Shown here in pieces: positions 13,812-20,248 of a stretch of DNA of 24,720 bases. The position numbers and the translations under genes are program-made. Source of the DNA: a virus; IMG/VR virus record IMGVR_UViG_3300028854_000048, positions 1-24,720 of that record; one strand, given 5' to 3'. The stretch's first letter is position 1. Every line of letters begins with the position of its first letter. The notes beneath the pieces are model-generated. The model did not search any database. It saw only the letters and a program-made list of their open reading frames with translations, and had not been told where the DNA came from.

Positions 13812-15263
13812 ATGAAAGCTAATGAATTTATAAATGAAGGTGGTGGTTACATTCCACAAAACGAAGAAGAAGCACTCGATCCTCGATTTTCGATGGCGAT
13901 AACATGTGACATTCATCCCGGAGAAGATGTAAAACAATCGGCGAAACTTGGATTTAAACTTGAAAAAGGTGGAAGACCTCCATTACTCAAATCCAATGGA
14001 AAAATTTCAGAATCTTCCGAAAAATATACTAAGAAAACTGATTTCCGTTTTAAAAACGGCGCATTATTAATGCAACGTGTTGGCGAAATAAATGCACAAA
14101 AACAAATTCATTCAGGTGACAATGTGCCACCCGTAAAACGAGGAATGTGGGCTTTTCCTTATCCAGCTATGGATAAATATTTTGCCGCACATAAAATGGA
14201 ATCTCTTTTTCCAGTTAATCTTCGCACTACTAGTATTATGCAACAATGGGACAAAGCAAAAGAAGAAGGACGAACCGATGATGCAGAATTTAAAGAATTA
14301 TATGCTTCATTATGGGATAAACGCCGAAAATTAGAAAACACCTTAAAACCAAAACTCAAAGAAAAAATGAGAATTAAAACTTTTTGGTGGAGTGGTCCAA
14401 TATACAGTCATATTGCTCCTAAAGGCATGAAAGATGAAAATAAAAGTTGGTATCTTTGGACAGATTTAAAAGCATGGGCAAAAGAAGCTAATAAAAGCAT
14501 GGTATGTAAAACCGATGCACATAAGTATGGTGTAAAAATAAACCCAACAGAACAAGGATTTATGACTTATTCAGTAGATCATATTGAATTATTTTTACCA
14601 CAAAAAGCTGAAATTACTCATCAAGTAAAATCAAATAAAATAACGGAATCTACAATACCATGTTATCATTGTGATGGAGAAGGATATATTCATAATTTTG
14701 ATCCAAAAACCAAAACAAGCAGTGGACAAGTATGTCCATTTTGCAAAGGAAAATTAGTTATTCAAGATATATCAGATTATAGAAAAAAAGAAACAACGAA
14801 GATTAATCATTCTTTAAACTTTTTAGAGAAACAACCAGCTATTGCATGGGATATGGTTGGAACTCTTGTAATGGGACCAGCATCGGATACATTAAGAAAA
14901 TTTATTATGGATCATCCAAATATCAAACATTATTTAATTACATCTGAACCAGACGATGGATTATTAAGAGCTTATATTGAAGATGATTTTAAACATGCCG
15001 ATCCAAAATTTTCCATAAATCTTTTTCAAAAAATTATTGGGGCTGATCCTGTAAAGTATAAACACGGAATTAGACAATTCAAGTTACGAAATATGGGATA
15101 TATAGAAGGACCAATGACTTCAGACGAAGCATATGTAAAATATATGAAACCAATTATTTGTAAAAACATTGGAGTCTCAATATTAGTTGATGATGATCAA
15201 ATGTGGGAAGAGGGATGTGAAAAATATGGAGTTACTCTAATATCTCCATATGATTGTATTTAA
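13812..15263 (+). CDS. Fusion protein: unknown domain, DnaJ-type Zn motif and HAD-like domain, with capsid-targeting-like N-terminus
   Basis: 483 residues. The N-terminus MKANEFINEGG closely resembles T4 capsid-targeting peptides (internal protein III begins MKTYQEFIAEA) with an I-x-E cleavage motif. Residues 25-270 form an unrecognised domain rich in Trp (FWWSGPIYSHIAP, WYLWTDLKAWAKEA). C284/C287 and C308/C311 with GxG make a DnaJ-like zinc site. From about 343 there is a HAD-like domain: motif I D347-M-V-G-T351, motif II ITS, motif IV VDDD (459-462). The +2 acid of DxDxT is Val, so a standard phosphatase is doubtful. Late promoter with no ribosome binding site. Confidence 0.7.
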   Translation: MKANEFINEGGGYIPQNEEEALDPRFSMAITCDIHPGEDVKQSAKLGFKLEKGGRPPLLKSNGKISESSEKYTKKTDFRFKNGALLMQRVGEINAQKQIHSGDNVPPVKRGMWAFPYPAMDKYFAAHKMESLFPVNLRTTSIMQQWDKAKEEGRTDDAEFKELYASLWDKRRKLENTLKPKLKEKMRIKTFWWSGPIYSHIAPKGMKDENKSWYLWTDLKAWAKEANKSMVCKTDAHKYGVKINPTEQGFMTYSVDHIELFLPQKAEITHQVKSNKITESTIPCYHCDGEGYIHNFDPKTKTSSGQVCPFCKGKLVIQDISDYRKKETTKINHSLNFLEKQPAIAWDMVGTLVMGPASDTLRKFIMDHPNIKHYLITSEPDDGLLRAYIEDDFKHADPKFSINLFQKIIGADPVKYKHGIRQFKLRNMGYIEGPMTSDEAYVKYMKPIICKNIGVSILVDDDQMWEEGCEKYGVTLISPYDCI

Positions 15264-15776
15264 TTATTTTCCCGCACGCGCTAACCAATTTTTCAAATAC
15301 TTTTGATCCGCTGGATTTGTAGCTACAATCGCTTCATAGTGTGCAACTCTTGCAAATTTAAAAGCACTCACTAAACCATCACCTAATTTGTTTGCCATTG
15401 CAACAGTATTTGGACCCCATTGTCCATCAACAATGATCGATGGAGTAGTTAATGTATTAATAGCAATTTGTAAAATTTTAACTGCCGGAGAAATACCCAT
15501 ATTAACAGACGTGTCAAATACACGCATTGCAAGATCATTAGAAATTAAACTCTGTAACCACTTATTCCAAAAAGTAGCTTGATAAAAATTTTCAACTGCT
15601 GGTCCACGTTGACTTTGTGGTAACGCAGCTATTGCTGTATATTGTGTTGGGAATGACGCACTGTTAATACCAGAAATAGCAAATGATCCCGGTGGTGAAT
15701 CAGGCACAATAGCATGTGCCTGAGTAGCATCTTCATTAATAATCATAAAATTAAAAGCATTTTGAAATACCGCCAT
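15264..15776 (-). CDS. Endolysin, GH108-type muramidase
   Basis: 170 residues. The layout matches the glycosyl hydrolase 108 / peptidoglycan-binding family: an N-terminal helix with the likely catalytic Glu15 in MIINED, then FDTSVNMGISPAVKILQ and VDGQWGPNT, the peptidoglycan-binding part. The classic EGGY motif is degenerate (EDATQ), so activity should be tested. Such enzymes cut murein glycan strands at lysis. AGGAG precedes the ATG. It lies 11 nt after the papain-like gene in one minus-strand operon and meets the 13812 gene end to end with no gap. Confidence 0.8.
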   Translation of the reverse strand: MAVFQNAFNFMIINEDATQAHAIVPDSPPGSFAISGINSASFPTQYTAIAALPQSQRGPAVENFYQATFWNKWLQSLISNDLAMRVFDTSVNMGISPAVKILQIAINTLTTPSIIVDGQWGPNTVAMANKLGDGLVSAFKFARVAHYEAIVATNPADQKYLKNWLARAGK

Positions 15777-15787
15777 TTATATATCTC

Positions 15788-16519
15788 CTATTGAATTAAA
15801 GCAATATCCGATTGTAATTGAGTTAAATTAAATCCCTCTGGATCAATATTTTGTGTGTTAAAAAAATCCAATCCAATCAACGCATATGCCTCATCGACAT
15901 ATTTATTCCAATATGGAATACTCATTTGATATAATTTACCCCAAGAAATAAAAGTAAATGAATGTTGATCATATCCAACAACAAAAACACAATGACCGCC
16001 ATCAATTCCAGTGCTATCATCTGCAATATCCCAATAACTTGGAATATCAGACATAATATAATTTGGAACTTGCATCCCAATATAAATACCTCCAAATAAA
16101 TTAATGGCTTGTTTAACTTCTTGAGTATTTAAAGGAGATACTGTCGCAAATGCAGCTAATTTATGCCCAAAAAATCCCAAATTTTTCCAATTTTTTAAAA
16201 CATTTAATTCTATCCCACCGTTATCTGAATTAGGATCGTTTGGATTATATCCATCCCACGCTTCATACATTGCTAAAATATCACTATCTGGAACAGTAAC
16301 TTCTGTTCCAGTGTTATTACTCCAAACTTGAATTGCATGGGCTACTCCACAAATCGTGCAATTTCCAATTTTGTCATTTAACATAACTCCATAATTTTTT
16401 ACACCTTTTGTCCAATCAACTTTAATTGGTGGTAATGGCAAAGATGCACCAATATATGCACCTAATTTCTTAGTTCTTGAATCTGTAACAACTGCTTTTC
16501 TTCCTAAACAATAACTCAT
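15788..16519 (-). CDS. Papain-like cysteine peptidase fold protein
   Basis: 243 residues. The papain-type Cys region is NDKIGNCTICGVAHAIQVW (catalytic Cys in GNC), and the His region is GIDGGHCVFVVGYD. Where papain has NSWG, this protein has ISWG, so the Asn of the triad is replaced. It may be a peptidase cutting murein peptides or a virion protein. The neighbouring muramidase favours a lysis role. AAAGGAG precedes the start. No signal peptide is seen, so export would rely on a holin or virion delivery. Confidence 0.75.
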   Translation of the reverse strand: MSYCLGRKAVVTDSRTKKLGAYIGASLPLPPIKVDWTKGVKNYGVMLNDKIGNCTICGVAHAIQVWSNNTGTEVTVPDSDILAMYEAWDGYNPNDPNSDNGGIELNVLKNWKNLGFFGHKLAAFATVSPLNTQEVKQAINLFGGIYIGMQVPNYIMSDIPSYWDIADDSTGIDGGHCVFVVGYDQHSFTFISWGKLYQMSIPYWNKYVDEAYALIGLDFFNTQNIDPEGFNLTQLQSDIALIQ

Positions 16520-16530
16520 ATCATTCTCCT

Positions 16531-16857
16531 TTATTGGTTCTTTGGAATTTCAGGTAATGGAATAGATTTACTACGTAAATAATGTGTGCAATCTTCGCAA
16601 TAATTTAATATTCCATCAGTCAATACATAATGACAAACAAATGGAATAAATAAACCATTAACATCTCTAATCCATTCACCAGTCCATATACCTTTTATTT
16701 TTTCTCTAACAAAACCAGAATGTAAAAAACTTGGAGTAAATGTTGGATTTTCTAAATTACCATTAAACTTCCAACTATTGGGTAATGAATGCATTTCTTC
16801 ACATCCATTACACCAATGTGCATAACCGTTTTCTGTTTTTCTAAGTTTGTTATTCAT
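16531..16857 (-). CDS. DUF6527-like small zinc protein
   Basis: 108 residues. The pattern AHWCNGCEEMHSLP, WKFNGNLENPTFTPSF, CHYVLTDGILNYCEDCTHYL and a closing IPLPEIP matches the phage family I know as DUF6527. The CxxC and CHY/CEDC groups probably bind zinc. Function is unknown; such genes often lie among late phage genes. The only promoter signal is GCTAAATA at 16864-16871, one base short of a start codon at +1, and there is no ribosome binding site, so a leaderless mRNA is predicted. Confidence 0.75.
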   Translation of the reverse strand: MNNKLRKTENGYAHWCNGCEEMHSLPNSWKFNGNLENPTFTPSFLHSGFVREKIKGIWTGEWIRDVNGLFIPFVCHYVLTDGILNYCEDCTHYLRSKSIPLPEIPKNQ

Positions 16858-16863
16858 TATTTT

Positions 16864-16871
16864 TATTTAGC
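16864..16871 (-). promoter_or_regulatory. Late promoter (GCTAAATA) with start codon at +2
   Basis: GCTAAATA followed by six bases and the ATG at 16857; same arrangement as at 17604-17611. No Shine-Dalgarno between promoter and start. Confidence 0.45.
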
Positions 16872-16898
16872 AGAAAAGAAAACCACAGAAGCAAGAAG

Positions 16899-16921
16899 CC
16901 CAAACTGCTTTAGCAGTTGGG
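16899..16921 (-). terminator. Hairpin, probable terminator of the 17597 gene
   Basis: CCC-AA-CTGC (16899-16908, one bulged A) pairs with GCAG-TT-GGG (16913-16921) around a TTTA loop. It starts five nt after the stop codon of the minus-strand membrane-protein gene. The U-tract is weak, so termination may be partial. Confidence 0.5.
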
Positions 16922-16925
16922 TAAT

Positions 16926-17597
16926 TTACTTAGCAATCATCGCAATTTGCCAAATAATACCCCACACAGTTTGAATTTTTTGCCATGTTGTTTTCTTTTT
17001 CGGTGAATCAATAACTTGCTCTAAATGAGTAGTAACTTTATTTGTATTTGTTGTAATACCCTCAATTTGAACTCCAGTATTAGCCATTGAATTTAAAATT
17101 TTATTTATTGATGGATCATTTATTTGTGTATCCGTATCTAATATTAAATTATCAAAATTATCAATCATTGGAGGGAATTTATTTAAATCAGAAGTTAAAG
17201 CATCGGTGGCTTTAGTAGCAGATTTTGTTGTTTCATTAAACGAAGTTAACTCTATATTTGCATTAGTAGCAACATTATGAAAATCAGAAAATAATGTTGC
17301 TTCTTGATTATCTAGAGTAGATAGCTGTTTATCTTCATGATTTAAAAACATATCAGTATGTGTTAACACAGATTTTGATGTATAAATTAATTTATCCATA
17401 GATACCAATGTTCCACTATCTGGTTTATTAATAGCTGTCAAAGTAATATGTAAGTCGGTTGCATCTGAATCAATCAAAGTCAATGTTTGATTCAGATGAT
17501 TTCCCAGAATAAATCCACCAACACATAGAAATATTACCGCTGCAATTAGAACAATGTGCAGTGTTATTAAAGTTTTGTGATATAAACGAAGTATCAT
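16926..17597 (-). CDS. Membrane-anchored coiled protein in the lysis region
   Basis: 223 residues. One N-terminal membrane span (about 10-33, LITLHIVLIAAVIFLCVGGF) is followed by a long Thr/Asn/Asp-rich helical region resembling coiled-coil or methyl-accepting-like linkers (ATKATDALTSDLNKF). The end is amphipathic and hydrophobic (WGIIWQIAMIAK). Topology and size resemble the T4 t holin (218 aa, one TM, large periplasmic domain), but I see no clear sequence similarity; a spanin-like role is the alternative. The start is one base after the predicted late +1, with no ribosome binding site. Confidence 0.6.
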   Translation of the reverse strand: MILRLYHKTLITLHIVLIAAVIFLCVGGFILGNHLNQTLTLIDSDATDLHITLTAINKPDSGTLVSMDKLIYTSKSVLTHTDMFLNHEDKQLSTLDNQEATLFSDFHNVATNANIELTSFNETTKSATKATDALTSDLNKFPPMIDNFDNLILDTDTQINDPSINKILNSMANTGVQIEGITTNTNKVTTHLEQVIDSPKKKTTWQKIQTVWGIIWQIAMIAK

Positions 17598-17603
17598 ACT
17601 ACT

Positions 17604-17611
17604 TATTTAGC
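17604..17611 (-). promoter_or_regulatory. Late promoter (GCTAAATA) with start codon at +2
   Basis: GCTAAATA followed by six bases and the ATG at 17597. It directly follows the terminator of the upstream gene and shows no Shine-Dalgarno. Confidence 0.45.
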
Positions 17612-17619
17612 CAAATAAA

Positions 17620-17641
17620 AAAGCAGACCAAAGTCTGCTTT
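17620..17641 (-). terminator. Rho-independent terminator
   Basis: Nine-bp perfect stem AAAGCAGAC (17620-17628) with GTCTGCTTT (17633-17641), 4-nt loop, then a T-run on the minus strand. It closes the 17652 gene and insulates the late promoter of the next one. Confidence 0.85.
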
Positions 17642-17651
17642 AATTTAATCT

Positions 17652-17999
17652 TCATTTATATTGTCGTTCCCAATCCAAATCTATTTGTTTTAAAGAACGG
17701 CGTCTTTTTCGTTTTTCTTTGTAATATTTGTAATAGTGGCAACTTTTGCAACCACAGTTTAAATTAAATTTTGCATATCTTCCATATTCAATTATCCAGT
17801 CTGGAAAATCTGATAAGTCTTCTGTATGTAATCTTTCAATTAAATAATTTATATCTATTAAAGGGTTTATTATTTGTTTTATAAATAAATCGTATTTAGT
17901 TTCCCATTGGTTAAAAATATGTAATTTAATAAATTTACGAGCCTCAATGACTCGCGCACGATTGTATCTTCTTTCTGCACGATTATATGGATGATTCAT
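17652..17999 (-). CDS. Basic small protein with CxCxxC motif, unknown function
   Basis: 115 residues. An Arg-rich N-terminus (HPYNRAERRYNRARVIEARK), a helical middle, and GRYAKFNLNCGCKSCHYYKYYKEKRKRRR, where C-G-C-x-x-C may bind zinc. Small Arg-rich proteins with a CxCxxC-like motif are frequent in phages, function unknown. GGGAGG lies in the loop of a hairpin (18006-18026), 14 nt before the ATG, so the ribosome site may depend on folding. A strong terminator follows. Confidence 0.65.
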   Translation of the reverse strand: MNHPYNRAERRYNRARVIEARKFIKLHIFNQWETKYDLFIKQIINPLIDINYLIERLHTEDLSDFPDWIIEYGRYAKFNLNCGCKSCHYYKYYKEKRKRRRSLKQIDLDWERQYK

Positions 18000-18005
18000 G
18001 GCAAT

Positions 18006-18026
18006 GCTGGCCTCCCTTATACCAGC
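18006..18026 (-). promoter_or_regulatory. Hairpin presenting the ribosome binding site
   Basis: GCTGG/CCAGC stem (18006-18010 with 18022-18026) enclosing an 11-nt loop that contains GGGAGG on the minus strand, upstream of the 17999 start and just after the stop of the 18236 gene. Confidence 0.4.
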
Positions 18027-18029
18027 GTG

Positions 18030-18236
18030 TTACTTCTTAGGCATTGCCATATCTTCTCCTTTATTAAAATATTTCTTAACTAATTCTGCTGTTTCAGCAC
18101 TCATTATTGGTCCTGAACCCAACCCACCAAGCATTGTTGATTTCTTTATTTCATGAATAGGATCATCTTCTGATATGAAGCAATCATTATCTGTTGGGTA
18201 GTCTAAATTTTTTGTCGTGATTCTAATTTGTTTCAT
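18030..18236 (-). CDS. Small hypothetical late protein (68 aa)
   Basis: 68 residues from ATG at 18236. A TTG at 18251 in the same frame would lie inside the promoter, so it is rejected. Gly-rich centre (MLGGLGSGP) followed by a helical segment (SAETAELVKKYFNKGED). Function unknown. The late octamer GATAAATA at 18242-18249 places +1 exactly on the ATG, with no Shine-Dalgarno. The gene lies between tRNA-His and the 17999 gene. Confidence 0.6.
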   Translation of the reverse strand: MKQIRITTKNLDYPTDNDCFISEDDPIHEIKKSTMLGGLGSGPIMSAETAELVKKYFNKGEDMAMPKK

Positions 18237-18241
18237 GCTGT

Positions 18242-18249
18242 TATTTATC
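18242..18249 (-). promoter_or_regulatory. Late promoter (GATAAATA), start codon at +1
   Basis: GATAAATAA followed by five bases and ATG 18236 at the predicted +1. It lies 7 nt past the 3' end of tRNA-His. Confidence 0.55.
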
Positions 18250-18255
18250 AAATTT

Positions 18256-18331
18256 TGGGGAGGATGGGGAATTATGATATCCCGACTACTAGGGCCACAA
18301 CCTAGCGTTCTGCCTCTGAACTACACCCTCC
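18256..18331 (-). tRNA. tRNA-His (anticodon GTG)
   Basis: 76 nt including encoded CCA. G-1 opposite C73 (the His identity feature), acceptor GAGGGTG/CATCCTC with one G-U, D-stem GTTC/GAAC, anticodon stem CTAGG/CCTAG with loop TTGTGGC giving GTG, variable loop TAGTC. The T-arm is odd: GGGAT...TTCCC has a mismatch at the top pair, and the loop ATCATAA lacks the usual TTCRA. Lies 18 nt after the phosphoribosyltransferase gene and may be co-transcribed with it. Probably offsets host codon shortage. Confidence 0.85.
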
Positions 18332-18349
18332 ATAATCTTTATATACTAT

Positions 18350-18838
18350 TTATACTTCCCACCAAAAAGACCATGGAAAAATAAAATTTTGAATTTTTTC
18401 ATTACTATCGATTTCCAAACCACTATAAATAGTTTGCTCAAAACCACTTGCAATGTCGTTTATCATAACAGCAAAACGAACATTATTTCCCCAAACAGTT
18501 TTCCATTTTTCATCATCAGGTAAAGATGATTCTTGCCAATCATTCATTAACCATTTAAAATTTTTACCAGTTGCATTATAAGCATCCACAACCAAAATAT
18601 TTTTAATTTGATTATCTTCGTAACCAAATGCATCTGCTGACATTGAACCATCAGAGCAATCCATATTCAATGATTGAACTGGGATATTTAAATACGCTCC
18701 TAACATAACCGCTGGAATAATACTATCTGGTGTAAATCCAACAATATAATCTGGTTTCCACTCATCAGCTTGCATACCTCGTATAATAGTATGAAGCGCA
18801 CATCTAATATCGCCGTTTTTTAAAAAAATATTTTTCAT
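18350..18838 (-). CDS. Phosphoribosyltransferase-like protein
   Basis: 162 residues from ATG 18838, chosen because AAAGGA lies 7 nt upstream; the longer frame to 18886 would start inside the promoter -35. The PRPP loop is ILVVDAYNATGKNF (81-94), matching VVDDxxxTG with Ala for the second Asp. PDYIVGFTPDSIIPAVMLG (29-47) matches the pyrophosphate loop region of type I PRTases. It may act in purine or pyrimidine salvage, or on a modified base; the substrate cannot be told. It has its own sigma70-like promoter (18858-18886). Confidence 0.8.
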   Translation of the reverse strand: MKNIFLKNGDIRCALHTIIRGMQADEWKPDYIVGFTPDSIIPAVMLGAYLNIPVQSLNMDCSDGSMSADAFGYEDNQIKNILVVDAYNATGKNFKWLMNDWQESSLPDDEKWKTVWGNNVRFAVMINDIASGFEQTIYSGLEIDSNEKIQNFIFPWSFWWEV

Positions 18839-18857
18839 TAATTTTCCTTTCTTTTTG

Positions 18858-18886
18858 AGAATAACAGAGAAAAATGTTTTTGTCAA
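18858..18886 (-). promoter_or_regulatory. Sigma70-type promoter of the phosphoribosyltransferase gene
   Basis: Minus-strand TTGACA (18881-18886), 17-nt spacer, TATTCT (18858-18863). Predicted +1 near 18851 gives a 13-nt leader with AAAGGA, so this one is not leaderless. Confidence 0.65.
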
Positions 18887-18904
18887 TATATTTTAAAATG
18901 TATA

Positions 18905-19234
18905 TCAAGATAAAAATTTTGCCAACATTTGAATAGAAATTGTTGGATTTTTGATAAAATAAATGGCCCAACAATGTTGATTAACAGCCGCCAATTGCAC
19001 ATCTTCACTTGAATTTTGAATATAATAAATAGCAACACCGTTTTGATTCACAGCCATCAATTGCACTTTTTCACTTGGATTCTTAATATATTGAATAGCA
19101 CATCCATCTTGATTAACCGCAGCTAATTGCATGTTTTCGCTTGGCTTTTTGATAAATCGAATGACATGACCATCTTGATTAACAGCGGCCAGTTGCTCCG
19201 ATTCCGACATCAAATTGTAATCTATTTCGCTCAC
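18905..19234 (-). CDS. DUF4116-like repeat protein, short paralogue
   Basis: 109 residues, GTG start at 19234. Four repeats of about 23 residues with core AVNQ-G-AI-YI-NPSE, similar to DUF4116 repeats, predicted helical hairpins. The C-terminus PTISIQMLAKFLS matches PTISVQMMAKLLS of the longer paralogue at 22388, and both share DYN near the N-terminus. The promoter is nearly identical to that of the paralogue and places the GTG at +1. Function is unknown; repeat proteins of this kind could bind host proteins. Confidence 0.75.
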   Translation of the reverse strand: MSEIDYNLMSESEQLAAVNQDGHVIRFIKKPSENMQLAAVNQDGCAIQYIKNPSEKVQLMAVNQNGVAIYYIQNSSEDVQLAAVNQHCWAIYFIKNPTISIQMLAKFLS

Positions 19235-19240
19235 AAATCT

Positions 19241-19269
19241 AGTATATCAGAATTTGGGTTGTTTGTCAA
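19241..19269 (-). promoter_or_regulatory. Strong sigma70-type promoter, GTG start codon at +1
   Basis: TTGACA (19264-19269), 17-nt spacer, TATACT (19241-19246), then AGATTT and GTG 19234. Spacer and discriminator nearly match the promoter at 22353-22381. Confidence 0.8.
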
Positions 19270-19274
19270 CAAGG

Positions 19275-19305
19275 AAAAGGCCACTGTTACTAGGAGTGGC
19301 CTTTT
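19275..19305 (-). terminator. Rho-independent terminator
   Basis: Eleven-bp stem AAAAGGCCACT (19275-19285) with AGTGGCCTTTT (19295-19305), 9-nt loop. It closes the minus-strand exported-protein gene. T-runs on both sides allow action in either direction. Confidence 0.8.
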
Positions 19306-19332
19306 TAAAGCAAAATATATTATCTTTATCGT

Positions 19333-19767
19333 TTATGGCCGCGAATGACCACGATTTTGTGTTCTTTGTTGTCTCCCTCGTTCTTGTCGTTCTGAACGGC
19401 GAGTATTATGATTATTAAATCTACCACCACGGTTGTTATTATCACCATCAAAACGGTGTTCTCCCCATCCATGACCATAACCATAATTAGCCCATGGTCC
19501 AACCCCTAAAAATATTCCATTATAAAAATAATTTGGTGCATAATAGCCTTGATCAACACATTCATATGGGGGTGATGCATAATATCCATATGGACAATTT
19601 GGCTGAACTTCTAAATTAATTGGTGCTCCAACTTCAACTCCTACGCCATGTCTACCTATTTCTACTCCCACTTGGCCTTGCGCCACTGAGCCTAATAATA
19701 GAAACATTGAAATTAACGTCACTGACCCCACCGCGAAAATATTATATATTTTTTTATGATTAATCAT
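19333..19767 (-). CDS. Exported Gly/Tyr-rich protein resembling bacterial secreted proteins
   Basis: 144 residues. A Sec signal peptide (about 1-31) with basic start, hydrophobic core VGSVTLISMFLLLGS and AQG-Q cleavage region. The mature part has CPYGYYASPPYECVDQGYY, then YNGIFLGVGPWANYGYGHGWG, a pattern I know from proteobacterial exported proteins of unknown function, with an Asn/Arg-rich disordered tail. AAAGGAG is 8 nt before the ATG. A weak TTGACC promoter at 19841-19846 overlaps an inverted repeat, suggesting repression. Likely acquired from a host; it may alter the envelope. Function unproven. Confidence 0.75.
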   Translation of the reverse strand: MINHKKIYNIFAVGSVTLISMFLLLGSVAQGQVGVEIGRHGVGVEVGAPINLEVQPNCPYGYYASPPYECVDQGYYAPNYFYNGIFLGVGPWANYGYGHGWGEHRFDGDNNNRGGRFNNHNTRRSERQERGRQQRTQNRGHSRP

Positions 19768-19829
19768 AATTTTCTCCTTTATATTTGTTATTTGTTAATG
19801 GGTGTAACAGACGACGTAATATTTTGATA

Positions 19830-19846
19830 ACCTACACTTAGGTCAA
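19830..19846 (-). promoter_or_regulatory. Candidate promoter -35 box overlapping a short inverted repeat
   Basis: ACCTA-CACT-TAGGT (19830-19843) is a 5-bp inverted repeat. TTGACC on the minus strand (19841-19846) overlaps it, with a poor AATATT -10 at 19818-19823. Possible operator, weak evidence. Confidence 0.3.
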
Positions 19847-19877
19847 AACTGAATTTATATTAACTCATAAATTCGCA

Positions 19878-20087
19878 TTAGTTGTTATGGTCAGTAAAAG
19901 GAATTCGATTATGAAATGCCGGAATTGGTCCCAATGAACCCAAAAATCCAAATACTGACAATAACCAGAAAACAATACATAACATAACAATAACATTTAG
20001 CATATTTTTAGTTCTTTGATTCATTGGAACATACGTATTAACTAACCAAAGAAGAATGCCGATAATGATTAAATATACAAATATCAT
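19878..20087 (-). CDS. Thivi_2564-type small membrane protein
   Basis: 69 residues with two membrane spans (about 2-18 and 30-50). The pattern LIIIGILLWLVNTYVPMNQRTKNMLN followed by WLLSVFG fits the Thivi_2564 family of small proteobacterial membrane proteins, also seen in phages; function unknown. AGGAGG lies 8 nt before the ATG, and a perfect late octamer TATAAATA is at 20126-20133. It sits upstream of the exported-protein gene, so the two may form an envelope-directed pair. Confidence 0.75.
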   Translation of the reverse strand: MIFVYLIIIGILLWLVNTYVPMNQRTKNMLNVIVMLCIVFWLLSVFGFLGSLGPIPAFHNRIPFTDHNN

Positions 20088-20125
20088 GTTATTACCTCCT
20101 ATATATTAATTTTCTAACATGCAGT

Positions 20126-20133
20126 TATTTATA
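20126..20133 (-). promoter_or_regulatory. T4-type late promoter (TATAAATA)
   Basis: Perfect TATAAATA on the minus strand followed by ACT. Predicted +1 near 20120 leaves a leader of about 33 nt with AGGAGG for the 20087 gene. Confidence 0.65.
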
Positions 20134-20158
20134 TCAAAAAATATCTATTTTAAAACTA

Positions 20159-20182
20159 AAAATGAGCTATATAGCTCATTTT
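20159..20182. terminator. 24-bp perfect palindrome between divergent late promoters
   Basis: A 12-nt arm ending GAGCTAT joined directly to its exact reverse complement, with A and T tails, resembling a bidirectional terminator. It lies between two divergent genes rather than after a gene, so it would block antisense run-off from either promoter, or act as a protein site. Confidence 0.55.
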
Positions 20183-20222
20183 ATACACAAAATTAAATAT
20201 AGTTTGGTTTAAAATGATTCAC

Positions 20223-20230
20223 GATAAATA
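20223..20230 (+). promoter_or_regulatory. T4-type late promoter (GATAAATA)
   Basis: GATAAATACT; predicted +1 at 20236 is the first G of the GGAG ribosome binding site of the 20249 gene. Confidence 0.65.
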
Positions 20231-20248
20231 CTCATGGAGATATTCATA

